64,000 nucleotides of DNA from Acidobacteriota bacterium (GTDB lineage Bacteria; Acidobacteriota; Terriglobia; Terriglobales; Acidobacteriaceae), in assembly GCA_018268895.1 (NCBI GenBank), contig JAFDVP010000001.1:310001-374000 (forward strand). The letters run 5' to 3'. Made by a program: the position numbers and the translations under genes. Below the pieces are notes generated by a model. That model made no database searches. It was not told the origin of the DNA and was given only the letters and a program-made list of their open reading frames with translations. This document shows, one piece after another, positions 23,857-35,963 of this stretch. Each line of letters begins with the position of its first letter. Position 1 is the first letter of the stretch.

Positions 23857-25308
23857 GTGAGACATATAACGAATGCGCTCTATGCAGGTTTTGGCGCGAT
23901 ACTGCTCGCCGGTTCCTTGAGCGCACAGACGATGCCATTGGATGCGGCATCGCGTGAGCTGGCTCGCGACCTGTTCAAGCAGCTGATCGAGACTGACACG
24001 ACGGATTCCGCAGGCAGCGTTACTGCGGCGGCGGAGGCGATGCGCAAGCGCCTGCTCGATGCAGGCTTTCCCGAAGCCGACGTCGTGGTGCTCGGTCCGA
24101 ACGCGCGCAAGGGAAATATGGTCGCACGCTACAGGGGCCGCGCCGGAAGCACGAAGAAGCCGGTCCTGATCATCGGGCACATCGACGTTGTCGAGGCGAA
24201 GCGCGAAGACTGGACGACCGATCCCTTCGTCTTCACGGAGAAGGACGGCTACTTTTACGGGCGCGGCACACAGGACATGAAGGACTCCGCCGCGGCTCTG
24301 ATGGCGAGCTTCATTCGCATGAAGCGTGAGGGCTATGTCCCCGACCGTGACATCATCCTCGCGCTGACAGCCGATGAAGAGGGCGGAGCGTCCAACGGCG
24401 TGAGCTGGCTGCTCAAGAACCATCGCGAGCTGATCGACGCTGCGTTTGCGCTGAACCCCGACGCTGGCGGCCTGAACACAGTCAAGGGCAAGCCGGAGAG
24501 TCTGGGAGTTGAGGCTACCGAGAAGCTGTATGCTGACTTTCGTCTGACGGTGACGAATCCCGGCGGCCACAGCTCGCTGCCGAAGAAAGACAATGCGATC
24601 TACCGGTTGGCTGCTGCGCTGGAGCGGCTTGAGGCCTATCGTTTTCCCACAGAGCTGAACACGGTGACGCGCGGCTATTTTGAGGCGACGGAGAAGACCC
24701 AGCAGGGGCAGGTGAGGGAAGACATGCTTGGCGCGCTGAAGTCGCCGCCGGACGAGGCTGCGGTCGCACGGCTCTCCGAGGATCCGTTGTATAACGCAAC
24801 GCTGCGGACGACCTGTGTTGCCACGATGCTGGAAGCGGGACACGCTCCCAATGCTCTACCGCAGCGGGCGCAGGCAAATGTGAATTGCAGAATCTTCCCT
24901 GGGCATACGCCGGCGGAGATACGTTCAAAGTTGATCGAGGTCGTTGCCGATCCAAAGATTGAGGTTCAGTTGCTCGACAGCGCGGGTAAGCCGAGCGATG
25001 ACAGATTGAACGAGTTGTCGGTCACGCCGCCGCCGTTGAACGAGGAGGTCTTTGGAGCGCTGCGCAAGGTCGTTGCTGAGACCTGGCCTGGGCTGCCGAT
25101 TGTTCCCGAGATGGAGACCGGAGCGACTGACAGCAAGTACACGATGGCCGCGGGGATTCCGTCGTATGGCTTCTGCGGCATGGGGATCGACGAAGACGAC
25201 TCCCGCGCTCATGGACGCGACGAGAGGCTCGGGGTCGAGTCGTACTACACGGGGGTGGAGTTCCAGTATCGCTACCTGAAGGCGCTTACCGGAGGAGCAG
25301 GAGAATAA
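23857..25308 (+). CDS. Exported M20 family metallopeptidase
   Basis: A 483-aa M20/M25/M40 hydrolase. Residues 1-25 form a signal peptide (LYAGFGAILLAGSLSAQ). Zinc ligands are in IIGHIDVVEA, the YGRGTQDMKD segment and TADEEGG, with a later His/Glu pair. The dimerisation domain is in the middle (RLTVTNPGGHSSLPK). The GTG at 23857 has GGAGG eight bases upstream; an ATG at 23842 is an alternative with AGAGGG before it. It probably acts on peptides or amides in the periplasm. It separates ccmA-ybaK-ccmB from ccmE, facing the latter with three bases between stops. Confidence 0.88.
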   Translation: MRHITNALYAGFGAILLAGSLSAQTMPLDAASRELARDLFKQLIETDTTDSAGSVTAAAEAMRKRLLDAGFPEADVVVLGPNARKGNMVARYRGRAGSTKKPVLIIGHIDVVEAKREDWTTDPFVFTEKDGYFYGRGTQDMKDSAAALMASFIRMKREGYVPDRDIILALTADEEGGASNGVSWLLKNHRELIDAAFALNPDAGGLNTVKGKPESLGVEATEKLYADFRLTVTNPGGHSSLPKKDNAIYRLAAALERLEAYRFPTELNTVTRGYFEATEKTQQGQVREDMLGALKSPPDEAAVARLSEDPLYNATLRTTCVATMLEAGHAPNALPQRAQANVNCRIFPGHTPAEIRSKLIEVVADPKIEVQLLDSAGKPSDDRLNELSVTPPPLNEEVFGALRKVVAETWPGLPIVPEMETGATDSKYTMAAGIPSYGFCGMGIDEDDSRAHGRDERLGVESYYTGVEFQYRYLKALTGGAGE

Positions 25309-25311
25309 AGC

Positions 25312-25779
25312 CTAACGGCTGGCAGCAGGCATCGCCGCCGCGGCGGTCGTTGTCGCTGGCTGGTTGGCAGCCGGGGCATACTTCGAGGCGCACTTGGCCT
25401 GAAGCTGGGTAGCGTGGAAGACGCCATCCTTTCCGAAGGTTCCAATGGCCAGAGCCTGCGCGTCGTCTTTGAAGGTGTCCGGCGGCGGTTCAGAGCCTTT
25501 GTAGGCCACACGGAGCGTCTTGCCCTGCTCGAGCAGCGTAAATGTTGCATTGGTGCCCGAACGCTCAATGCTGCCCGGCGCAACATTGCCTGCTACGCGC
25601 AGATGGCGGACGTAGGCTTTGTCGCCCATACCCTGCAACTCGCTGATGGTGACGTAGTAGCTCTTGTTGTCGCGCACACCTGTAAAGGCCAGGTAGGCCA
25701 CGGTCGCCAGAATGATGACAGTGGCGGCAATGATCTTGATTGGGTTTTTCTGATCGGGTCGCTGATCTGGGGTCGCCAT
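25312..25779 (-). CDS. ccmE: Cytochrome c maturation protein CcmE, Cys-type variant
   Basis: A 155-aa heme chaperone with one N-terminal membrane anchor (about residues 14-33), then the OB-fold domain (ELQGMGDKAYVRHLRVAGNV, FGKDGVFHATQLQAKCASKY). In classical CcmE the heme is bound covalently by a His in the motif H-x3-Y. Here the aligned residue is C130 with Y134, that is C-x3-Y, as described for archaeal and some deltaproteobacterial CcmE. H122 lies eight residues earlier. The C-terminal 20 residues are an Ala/Thr tail. It is convergent with the M20 gene, about 1.5 kb from ccmB. Confidence 0.88.
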   Translation of the reverse strand: MATPDQRPDQKNPIKIIAATVIILATVAYLAFTGVRDNKSYYVTISELQGMGDKAYVRHLRVAGNVAPGSIERSGTNATFTLLEQGKTLRVAYKGSEPPPDTFKDDAQALAIGTFGKDGVFHATQLQAKCASKYAPAANQPATTTAAAAMPAASR

Positions 25780-25877
25780 AATTCTGTTCTTATTCTACGC
25801 GCAGCTTTATTCCATGCCTGGCGCAGGAGGCGCAAGGACCACAAACAGGGCGAATATCGAATTGTTTTGCCTGGCAG

Positions 25878-26102
25878 TCAGGCTGCCACTGAGTTGCACA
25901 ACAGGTCTGCCAGTCGCGAGATGTAGCGCTCAGTCTGCTGAATGCTTTTCCTGAAGTCGGTCGTAAGCTGACTGTCGATGGAGCGGTCCCGGCGGGGAGG
26001 GACGATCTCGGCGATCCTGCGTTCCATTTCGAGAGCGGCGCGTAGCTGATCTACATCAGCAGGCGATAGAGGAGCTTGTGTCTTCGGGGAGAACATCTTC
26101 AT
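25878..26102 (-). CDS. Small helical hypothetical protein, 74 aa
   Basis: A charged, mostly helical protein (SPADVDQLRAALEMERRIAE, then TTDFRKSIQQTERYISRLAD) without Cys, signal peptide or membrane segment. GGAG lies about seven bases before the ATG. No family recognised. It lies between ccmE and the PadR gene and could be first in a transcript with ccmE (98 bp apart). Confidence 0.5.
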   Translation of the reverse strand: MKMFSPKTQAPLSPADVDQLRAALEMERRIAEIVPPRRDRSIDSQLTTDFRKSIQQTERYISRLADLLCNSVAA

Positions 26103-26291
26103 GTGGGCGCTCCATGCGCAGGAGGTTCATCCTGTGCGGTACTGCGGCCTTGGGGAGGGCAGTTGCTAATTATGACGTTCAGTGAAGGCGAAAGGTTGAC
26201 CGGTGCCCGTTTTCTATTGATAGGGCTTGACTTACGTCAAGGCGAGGACCTCAAAGAAAGCCCGATTTTTTCAGGGAACTTCCGACCTTCC

Positions 26292-26329
26292 TGTGGCGTA
26301 TCCACATATGTAAATGTGGGAATGCCACA
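26292..26329. promoter_or_regulatory. Nested palindrome upstream of padR, probable operator
   Basis: TGTGGC (26292-26297) pairs with GCCACA (26324-26329), and inside them CCACAT (26302-26307) with ATGTGG (26314-26319). The same centre of symmetry serves both arms. It ends just before the ribosome-binding site of padR, so it may be a PadR operator or an mRNA hairpin. Confidence 0.55.
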
Positions 26330-26341
26330 GGAGAGAGACCG

Positions 26342-26695
26342 ATGGGAGACGCGAAGCTCGATCTTTTACAGGGAACGCTGGATCTGATGGTTCTACAGAC
26401 TTTAGCTGCCATGGGCGATATGCACGGATACGGCATTGCACGGCGCATTGAGCAAGTGAGTGGGGATGAGGTGCTGCTGAACCAGGGGACGATCTATGCG
26501 GCGCTGGTTCGTTTGCAGCAGCGCGGCTGGATCGCGGCGGAGTGGGGATCGTCAGAGAACAACCGCAAGGCCAAGTTCTACTCCATTACGAAGCGGGGAA
26601 GAAAACAGTTAGCGGAGGACACTGCTTACTGGGTGCGCCTCTCCGGCGTGATGGGCCGCGTGCTGGCGATGACGGAAGACGGAGGCAAGCAATGA
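26342..26695 (+). CDS. PadR family transcriptional regulator
   Basis: A 117-aa winged-helix regulator: LLQGTLDLMVLQTLAAMGDM, then HGYGIARRIEQVSGDEVLLN, QGTIYAALVRLQQRGWIAAEWG and YSITKRGRKQL. Such short PadR proteins precede large ADOP permeases many times over in Acidobacteria genomes. The stop overlaps the permease start (ATGA), so the two are co-translated. GGAGAG precedes the ATG. The nested palindrome at 26292-26329 is the likely autoregulatory site. The ligand is unknown. Confidence 0.93.
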   Translation: MGDAKLDLLQGTLDLMVLQTLAAMGDMHGYGIARRIEQVSGDEVLLNQGTIYAALVRLQQRGWIAAEWGSSENNRKAKFYSITKRGRKQLAEDTAYWVRLSGVMGRVLAMTEDGGKQ

Positions 26696-29355
26696 AGGTA
26701 TCGATGATGGATTCGCTGCGACGCGGCCTGCACAGATTGTTTTCGCTCTTCCGCAAAGAGCCGTTGGATCGTGATCTGGATGCGGAGATGAAGACGCATC
26801 TCGAGCTCGCCGTGGAAGAGAATATGAGCAAGGGAATGCCATGGCAGGAGGCGAGGCGTCAGGCGCTGATCCGTTTCGGTGGTGTAGAGCAGGCCAAGGA
26901 ACGGCAGCGCGAGTCCCGCAGCCTGTTTGGGCTTGAAACGCTATTGCAGGACCTGCGCTACACGATGCGCACCCTGGCGCGCGATCGCGGCTTTGCGACG
27001 GTCGCGATACTGATTCTGGCCCTGGGAATAGGGGCCAACGTTGTCGTCTTCAGCGTGGTGAACACGATCCTGTTGCGGCCGCTGCCGTTCTATCAACCCG
27101 ACCGGCTGGTGTGGATCGCTCCCCCGGACGCAAAGGGACTTTCGGCTTCGACGTATTCGGTGGATGCGTATGAAGACCTGCGGTCGATGAACAAGTCGTA
27201 TGAAGATGTGACGGGCTACTTTGCCTTCTCGACCGAGGACAACTACAAGCTCACCGGGCATGGAGTTCCGCAGCCGGTGACCGGCATCATGGTCGCGGCA
27301 AACTTCTTTCATGTACTGGGCGTCGAGCCGTTCCTTGGACGCCAGTTCACGCCCGAGGAGTCGATGAAGGGAGGGCCGGCTGCGGCGCTGCTCTCATACG
27401 CCTACTGGCAGAGGCAGTTTGGTGGGGACAGATCGCTCATTGGTAAATCTATTGAGCTGGATAAAAAGCCGGCGACTGTCGTTGGGGTGCTGCCAGAGAG
27501 CTTTGACTTTGGGGCGGCATTTTCACCCGGCGCGAAGGTGGACATCCTGACGCCGGTGGTGATGGACGATATCCGCTACGAGGGAAACACCCTGGCGATG
27601 ATAGGTAGGCTGAAGCCGGGAGTGACGATCGAACAGGCGCGCGCAGAGGCGCGGACCCTGTTTCCTCAGTTCTACTGGGGCAAGAAGTATCCCGATTCGA
27701 AGGGAAGCTATGGGCCGGCGCATCCGGTCTTTCTGAAGGAGTATGTGAGCGGCAAGCTGCGGCGTTCGCTGATTGTGCTGTGGAGCGCGGTGGGGATGAT
27801 CCTGCTGATCGTCTGCGTCAATCTTTCGAACCTGCTGCTGGCGCGCGCCGCAGCACGAAGCAAAGAATTTGCTCTGCGCAGCGCCCTGGGTGCGGGACGC
27901 GGCCGGCTGATTCGGCAGCTTTTGACAGAGAGCCTCGTATTGGCTGGTGCAGGAGCCGCACTTGGTCTGGGGATGGCATACGCGGCACTTTCCTATCTGG
28001 CGCATCAGGGGTCGATTGCGCTGCCCTTGTTGAGCAGCGTGCGTCTGGACGGAGCTGCGCTTGGGTGGACGTTGTTGATAACCATCTCGACCGCGGTTTT
28101 GTTTGGCCTGATGCCGGGGATCAAGGCATCGCGCGCGAATGTGCAGGAGGCCTTGAAGGACGGCGGCCACGGCACGACCGAAGGCCGCAAGCATGAGACG
28201 ATGCGGACGGCGCTGGTGATCTCGGAGGTGGCGCTGGCCTGTGTGCTGCTGGTGGGCGCGGGACTCCTACTGCGGAGCTTTCTGCGAGTGCTCGATGTCG
28301 ACCTCGGGTTCCAGCCCAGCACGGCAGCGGCGGTCCGCATCGACTACGACGACGGCGGCAAGGCTGGTAAGCGTACGGCGATTCTCGAAAATATCGCGCA
28401 GCGTGTAGGCGGGCTTTCAGGAGTGGATGCAGTCGGATTTACGGACAATCTTCCGCTGGACCGGAACCGGTCCTGGGGTGCTCCGACGGTGAAGGGGAAG
28501 ATATACAAGAAGGGCGAGTTGCAATCGCCATTTGTGTACATCACCGCGCCCGGTTACTTCAAAGCGATGGGAATGCGGCTGCGTGGCAGGGACTTCACAT
28601 GGCAGGACGACGACAAAGGCGGAGGCGTAATCATACTGAACGAAGCCGCCGCCCATGGCCTGTGGCCGGGAGAAGATGCGCTCGGGAAGATCGCAGTGAT
28701 GGGTAAGAGGGATGTTCGAGTAATTGGCATCATCGCGGATGTTCGCGATACCAATGTGGAAGGGAAGCCGAGTTGGCAGATGTATCTGCCAATGATGCAG
28801 AGCGACTGGGGCCCGGATGGAGCGACGCTGGTTGTCCGGACGAAGCTGCCTCCGCAGCAGTTGGCGGGAAGCGTGATGAGGACGCTGCGAGAGATCAATC
28901 CCAACCAGCCGGCGGTAGAGTTTCGACCGATGCAGCGGCTGGTGGAGCACGCTGTATCGCCGCGGCAGTTCTTCATGATGCTGGTGGCTGCGTTTGCGGG
29001 GCTTGGATTGCTGCTGGCGTCGCTGGGAATCTATGGCGTGATCTCGTACTCGGTGACACGGCGCACGCAGGAGATCGGGGTGCGTATGGCGCTGGGAGCA
29101 TCGCCGGGTAATGTGCAGCGCGGCGTGCTGTCGAAGACCTTGCACATGGCGGCGGTAGGAATCGCAGTCGGCGCGGTGTTTTCGATTGCGATGGCGCACC
29201 TGATTGCCTCACTGTTATTCGGCACAACGCCTACCGATCCTGCAACGTTTGTGGCGATGGGCATTCTGCTTGCCGCAGTGGCTTTGCTGGCAGGCTATCT
29301 ACCGGCAAGAAGGGCCTCGCGCATCAACCCGATGGTGGCGCTCAGGAACGAGTAG
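26692..29355 (+). CDS. ADOP family ABC-type permease (MacB/FtsX-like, duplicated)
   Basis: An 887-aa protein starting at the ATG that overlaps the padR stop; upstream in-frame codons lie within padR. An N-terminal cytoplasmic domain (about 1-75) is followed by two MacB_PCD-FtsX units: the first membrane helix VAILILALGIGANVVVFSVVNTILLRPLPF near residue 105, three helices near 345-490, and a final FtsX unit near 755-880 (VISYSVTRRTQEIGVRMALG). This is the acidobacterial duplicated orphan permease architecture. No ATPase gene is adjacent. A hairpin at 29360-29381 follows. Substrate unknown. Confidence 0.92.
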   Translation: MKVSMMDSLRRGLHRLFSLFRKEPLDRDLDAEMKTHLELAVEENMSKGMPWQEARRQALIRFGGVEQAKERQRESRSLFGLETLLQDLRYTMRTLARDRGFATVAILILALGIGANVVVFSVVNTILLRPLPFYQPDRLVWIAPPDAKGLSASTYSVDAYEDLRSMNKSYEDVTGYFAFSTEDNYKLTGHGVPQPVTGIMVAANFFHVLGVEPFLGRQFTPEESMKGGPAAALLSYAYWQRQFGGDRSLIGKSIELDKKPATVVGVLPESFDFGAAFSPGAKVDILTPVVMDDIRYEGNTLAMIGRLKPGVTIEQARAEARTLFPQFYWGKKYPDSKGSYGPAHPVFLKEYVSGKLRRSLIVLWSAVGMILLIVCVNLSNLLLARAAARSKEFALRSALGAGRGRLIRQLLTESLVLAGAGAALGLGMAYAALSYLAHQGSIALPLLSSVRLDGAALGWTLLITISTAVLFGLMPGIKASRANVQEALKDGGHGTTEGRKHETMRTALVISEVALACVLLVGAGLLLRSFLRVLDVDLGFQPSTAAAVRIDYDDGGKAGKRTAILENIAQRVGGLSGVDAVGFTDNLPLDRNRSWGAPTVKGKIYKKGELQSPFVYITAPGYFKAMGMRLRGRDFTWQDDDKGGGVIILNEAAAHGLWPGEDALGKIAVMGKRDVRVIGIIADVRDTNVEGKPSWQMYLPMMQSDWGPDGATLVVRTKLPPQQLAGSVMRTLREINPNQPAVEFRPMQRLVEHAVSPRQFFMMLVAAFAGLGLLLASLGIYGVISYSVTRRTQEIGVRMALGASPGNVQRGVLSKTLHMAAVGIAVGAVFSIAMAHLIASLLFGTTPTDPATFVAMGILLAAVALLAGYLPARRASRINPMVALRNE

Positions 29356-29359
29356 TTGC

Positions 29360-29381
29360 CTGGGCGTCGAAGATCGCCCAG
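29360..29381 (+). terminator. Stem-loop after the ADOP gene
   Basis: CTGGGCG (29360-29366) pairs with CGCCCAG (29375-29381). No strong T run. Confidence 0.4.
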
Positions 29382-29393
29382 CTTCGCAGCGGC

Positions 29394-29399
29394 GTATAC
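29394..29399 (+). promoter_or_regulatory. -10 box upstream of thiC
   Basis: TATACT, 41 bases before the ATG at 29441. The 85-bp gap is too short for, and does not contain, a recognisable TPP riboswitch. Confidence 0.35.
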
Positions 29400-29410
29400 T
29401 AACTCGATAA

Positions 29411-30910
<1,500 letters not shown>

Positions 30911-30932
30911 GCAGGTTTCATCGCATCAAAGT

Positions 30933-30965
30933 AAAAGCCGCATCCGGAAGCCGGATGCGGCTTTT
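30933..30965 (+). terminator. Strong intrinsic terminator of thiC
   Basis: AAAAGCCGCATCCGG (30933-30947) pairs perfectly with CCGGATGCGGCTTTT (30951-30965). The A and T runs at both ends make it work in both directions. Confidence 0.9.
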
Positions 30966-31025
30966 GACTTTCGCTGGGCGGACAAGCGTCGTATCACTGT
31001 CCGCTGTCAATCAACAAAGCGTTGA

Positions 31026-31124
31026 TTACAGGGCGTCCTTTTCCTCTTTGGAGCGGATGGCGAGGAGTGCAGGGGCAATGATCATACCGAGAAAGATCAA
31101 GGCGAGAACCAAGTCGTGAACCAT
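31026..31124 (-). CDS. 32-aa single-pass membrane peptide
   Basis: The ATG at 31124 has a near-perfect ribosome-binding site, AAGGAG eight bases upstream. The peptide is one membrane helix (LVLALIFLGMIIAPALLAI) followed by a charged tail RSKEEKDAL. The strong site and clean topology argue for a real gene despite the size. It lies between the thiC terminator and tadA. Role unknown; small membrane peptides often modulate transporters or other complexes. Confidence 0.6.
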   Translation of the reverse strand: MVHDLVLALIFLGMIIAPALLAIRSKEEKDAL

Positions 31125-31262
31125 GGGAATGTCTCCTTGGACAGGGGCGGCTTTCTGCCGTCTCATGAAGATGATGCGGCTATTGGCGAACTGAGAACAT
31201 CCCCCGTAGGGCCATGGCACATAACCCATTGGTGGTAGGCCGGTCTTCGTGAATTGGTCTGT

Positions 31263-33199
<1,937 letters not shown>

Positions 33200-33271
33200 C
33201 GGGTCTCCGATTGAGTTTGTCTTACGAAACGCGACCGCAGGTTCTTCTGATGCTTTATTTCAGCGCCCGGT

Positions 33272-34345
33272 TTACGCAGGCTCCTGTTGCGTCATGCAGT
33301 GTAGCGCGCCCAGCCCCCAGATGAAGTCGGTGCAATGAATTCCTGTGATCTTACGGTCAGGAAAGCAGCCGGCGATGATGTTCAAAGCGTGCCGGTCGTT
33401 GGGATCGTTGAAGGTGGGAACAAGCACCAGGTCGTTGGCGATGTAGAAGTTCGCGTAGCTGGCCGGCAGGCGCTGGCCGTCGAAGACGACGGGTGCGGGC
33501 ATCGGCAGTTCGACGATCTTGAACGGCTTTTCTTCCAGGTTGCGGGCAGAGCGCAGGCGGTCGAGGTTCTCGGCCAGCGGAAGGTGGTTTTCGTCGTGGA
33601 TCGTAGGTTCGACGCAGGTGAGGATGGTGTTCTCGTCCACGAAGCGGCTGATGTCGTCGACGTGGCCGTGGGTGTCGTCGCCGGCGGCGCCGCGATGGAG
33701 CCAGATGGTCTGATCGATGCCGAGGTAGTCGTGAAAGGCCCGTTCCAGTTGCTCCTTGGAGACGCCGGGATTGCGCTGTTGCACATCGGAGAGCAGGCAC
33801 TCTTCCGTGGTGAGCAGGATACCCGCGCCATTGGTGTCGATAGATCCGCCTTCGAGGACGAGGCGGTGCGGTTTGCCGTCAACTTCAACCTTGGGCTGAA
33901 ACTCGGTCATACCGTAGAGCTTTGCGACGTGGCGGGGAATCTGGTCGTCGCGCTGGTAGTTGTCGTATTTGGCCCAGGCATTGAAGCGCCAGTTGGTGAT
34001 GGCAAGGTCACCCCTGGGGTTCTTGACGAAGATAGGCCCTGAGTCGCGCAGCCATACGCGATCAGTCTGCCAGGCGTGAAAGTGAAGCCGCGCCATGTTG
34101 GCGCCTGCACGAAGAAGGGTGTGCCGCGCGCGCTTTTCGGCAGTGTCGTTGTTGACGAGGATGTGGACGTCTTCGCAGCAGGAGAGATGACGAACGATCT
34201 CGGCGTAGACCCAGGGGATGGGCTGGAACTTTCCGGGCCAGTCTTCGGCATTGTGCGGCCAGGCGATCCAGGTGCCGGAGTGGGGGGCCCACTCGGCGGG
34301 CATACGGAAGTTCTGGTCGCGTGGTGTCGTGTCGCTGGCGGTCAT
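33272..34345 (-). CDS. aguA: Agmatine deiminase / peptidyl-arginine deiminase family protein
   Basis: A 357-aa guanidino-group hydrolase. The catalytic Cys lies in LGALHCMTQQ at the C-terminus. WLRDSGPIFV, VLEGGSIDTNGAGILLTTE and DDTHGHVDDISRF carry the substrate and catalytic acidic and His residues. This fits agmatine deiminase (agmatine to N-carbamoylputrescine), but peptidyl-arginine deiminases of the Porphyromonas type are related and not fully excluded. ATG at 34345 is preferred over a TTG four codons upstream that has a poor site. The gene is alone; no N-carbamoylputrescine amidase is next to it. Confidence 0.85.
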   Translation of the reverse strand: MTASDTTPRDQNFRMPAEWAPHSGTWIAWPHNAEDWPGKFQPIPWVYAEIVRHLSCCEDVHILVNNDTAEKRARHTLLRAGANMARLHFHAWQTDRVWLRDSGPIFVKNPRGDLAITNWRFNAWAKYDNYQRDDQIPRHVAKLYGMTEFQPKVEVDGKPHRLVLEGGSIDTNGAGILLTTEECLLSDVQQRNPGVSKEQLERAFHDYLGIDQTIWLHRGAAGDDTHGHVDDISRFVDENTILTCVEPTIHDENHLPLAENLDRLRSARNLEEKPFKIVELPMPAPVVFDGQRLPASYANFYIANDLVLVPTFNDPNDRHALNIIAGCFPDRKITGIHCTDFIWGLGALHCMTQQEPA

Positions 34346-34622
34346 CTGCTCTTTCAACCTTCTCGTTAGAGGCCCTGACTCATATCCAAAAGACCTTTAT
34401 CTTCCTGGATATTTGAGCTTGTTCCGGATATTTTCAAAAGCCAAAGAATACCGTTCTTATGCTCAGTATAGCTGTACAAAATATGCCAGCCCGGTAAACG
34501 GTCCGCCGGACAGGTCTCAGAGTATGGCGCGAAAAAGCAGCGATGGGAAGAGAAGAGTGTAGGATGAGTGGAGTTTGAACGTGCAGGCTTAAACGCTCAT
34601 GGGAAGGCCGTAGACCAGCAAT

Positions 34623-35945
34623 ATGGCGATTGGAGTTTCGACCACCACCGGCACCACGCATACTGGGCCGCAGAAGACAGATATTCGCGCAATGAGCATC
34701 GCCACGATGCTCTTCTTCATGTGGGGCTTTCTCACCTGCCTGAACGACATCCTGATCCCGCACCTGAAGAGCATCTTCGAGCTGAACTACGCGCAGGCGA
34801 TGCTGGTGCAGTTCTGCTTCTTCTCTTCGTACTTCATCTTTGCCGTGCCTTCAGGAAAGCTGGTGGAGTGGCGCGGGTATAAGGGAACGATGGTGATCGG
34901 CCTGCTGGTGATGGCCGTTGGAGCATTTCTGTTTCTTCCGGCCTCTGCCGCCGCTTCGTTCGGGCTGTTTCTCTCGGCGCTCATTATTCTTGCTGCTGGT
35001 ATTACCAGTCTGCAGGTAGCTGCAAACCCTTATGTGGCCCACCTTGGTCCTCCGGAGACCGGAGCGGCGAGACTGAATCTTTCGCAGGCGTTCAACTCTC
35101 TGGGGACGGCTGTTGCACCGATCTTCGGTGGCGCGTTGATCCTGAGCACGACGCAGGTTACGCCTGAGAAGCTGAAGTCATTTTCTGCAACCGCTCTGCA
35201 GGCTTATCGGGCAGAGCAAGCCTCTTCCGTCAGGCTGCCTTACGTTGGGATCGGCCTGACGCTGGTGCTGCTGGCGATTGCTCTGGCGCTGGTGAAGCTG
35301 CCGCCGATGGATTTCACGCGCGACATTCGCCCCGGCGAGTTGGATTCGAGCGCGGGCGGCGATTCCATCTGGAAGCATCCCATCTTGCTGGCGGCCGCTG
35401 TGGGGATCTTTGTTTATGTCGGTGCCGAGGTCTCGATCGGCAGTTTTCTGGTGAACTACTTTGGCCTGCCCGATATCGGCGCACTGCCGGAGCAGGCCGC
35501 TGCAAAGTATGTTGCCGTGTACTGGACCGGCGCCATGATCGGGCGATTTATCGGATCGGCGCTGCTCACAAAGCTCAGAACGAGTACCGTGCTGGGTTCG
35601 GCGGCGGTCGTTGCCTTTCTGCTGGTGGTCACCTCGATCCTGACGCATGGACACACTGCCATGTGGTCGATCCTTGCGGTGGGGCTGTTCAACTCGGTCA
35701 TGTTCCCAAGCATCTTCACTGTTGGCCTGACGGGGCTGGGACAGTTGACGAGCAAAGGCTCCAGCCTGATGGTTGCGGCAATCGTCGGCGGCGCGCTGAT
35801 TCCGCTGGCGGAAGGCCATTTGGCCGATGCAATAGGAGTGCAGCACGCATTTGTGATTCCCGCCGTCTGCTATATCTACATCGCGTTGTTCGGCTACTTC
35901 GGCGGACGCAGGGCAGAACAGGAAGTGGAAGCAGGTGCCGTCTGA
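34623..35945 (+). CDS. FucP/GluP-type MFS sugar transporter
   Basis: A 440-aa MFS permease of the fucose/glucose-galactose:H+ symporter family. About twelve membrane segments; diagnostic are FFMWGFLTCLNDILIPHLK at the first helix, LLVMAVGAFLFLPAS, AGITSLQVAANPYVAHLGPP and ARLNLSQAFNSLGT. It imports a sugar with protons. It is convergent with the sugar-acid gene cluster at 35964-42024, the stops 18 bp apart, which suggests but does not prove that it brings in the sugar used there. Confidence 0.9.
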   Translation: MAIGVSTTTGTTHTGPQKTDIRAMSIATMLFFMWGFLTCLNDILIPHLKSIFELNYAQAMLVQFCFFSSYFIFAVPSGKLVEWRGYKGTMVIGLLVMAVGAFLFLPASAAASFGLFLSALIILAAGITSLQVAANPYVAHLGPPETGAARLNLSQAFNSLGTAVAPIFGGALILSTTQVTPEKLKSFSATALQAYRAEQASSVRLPYVGIGLTLVLLAIALALVKLPPMDFTRDIRPGELDSSAGGDSIWKHPILLAAAVGIFVYVGAEVSIGSFLVNYFGLPDIGALPEQAAAKYVAVYWTGAMIGRFIGSALLTKLRTSTVLGSAAVVAFLLVVTSILTHGHTAMWSILAVGLFNSVMFPSIFTVGLTGLGQLTSKGSSLMVAAIVGGALIPLAEGHLADAIGVQHAFVIPAVCYIYIALFGYFGGRRAEQEVEAGAV

Positions 35946-35963
35946 GTTTAACGGAGAACCTTG

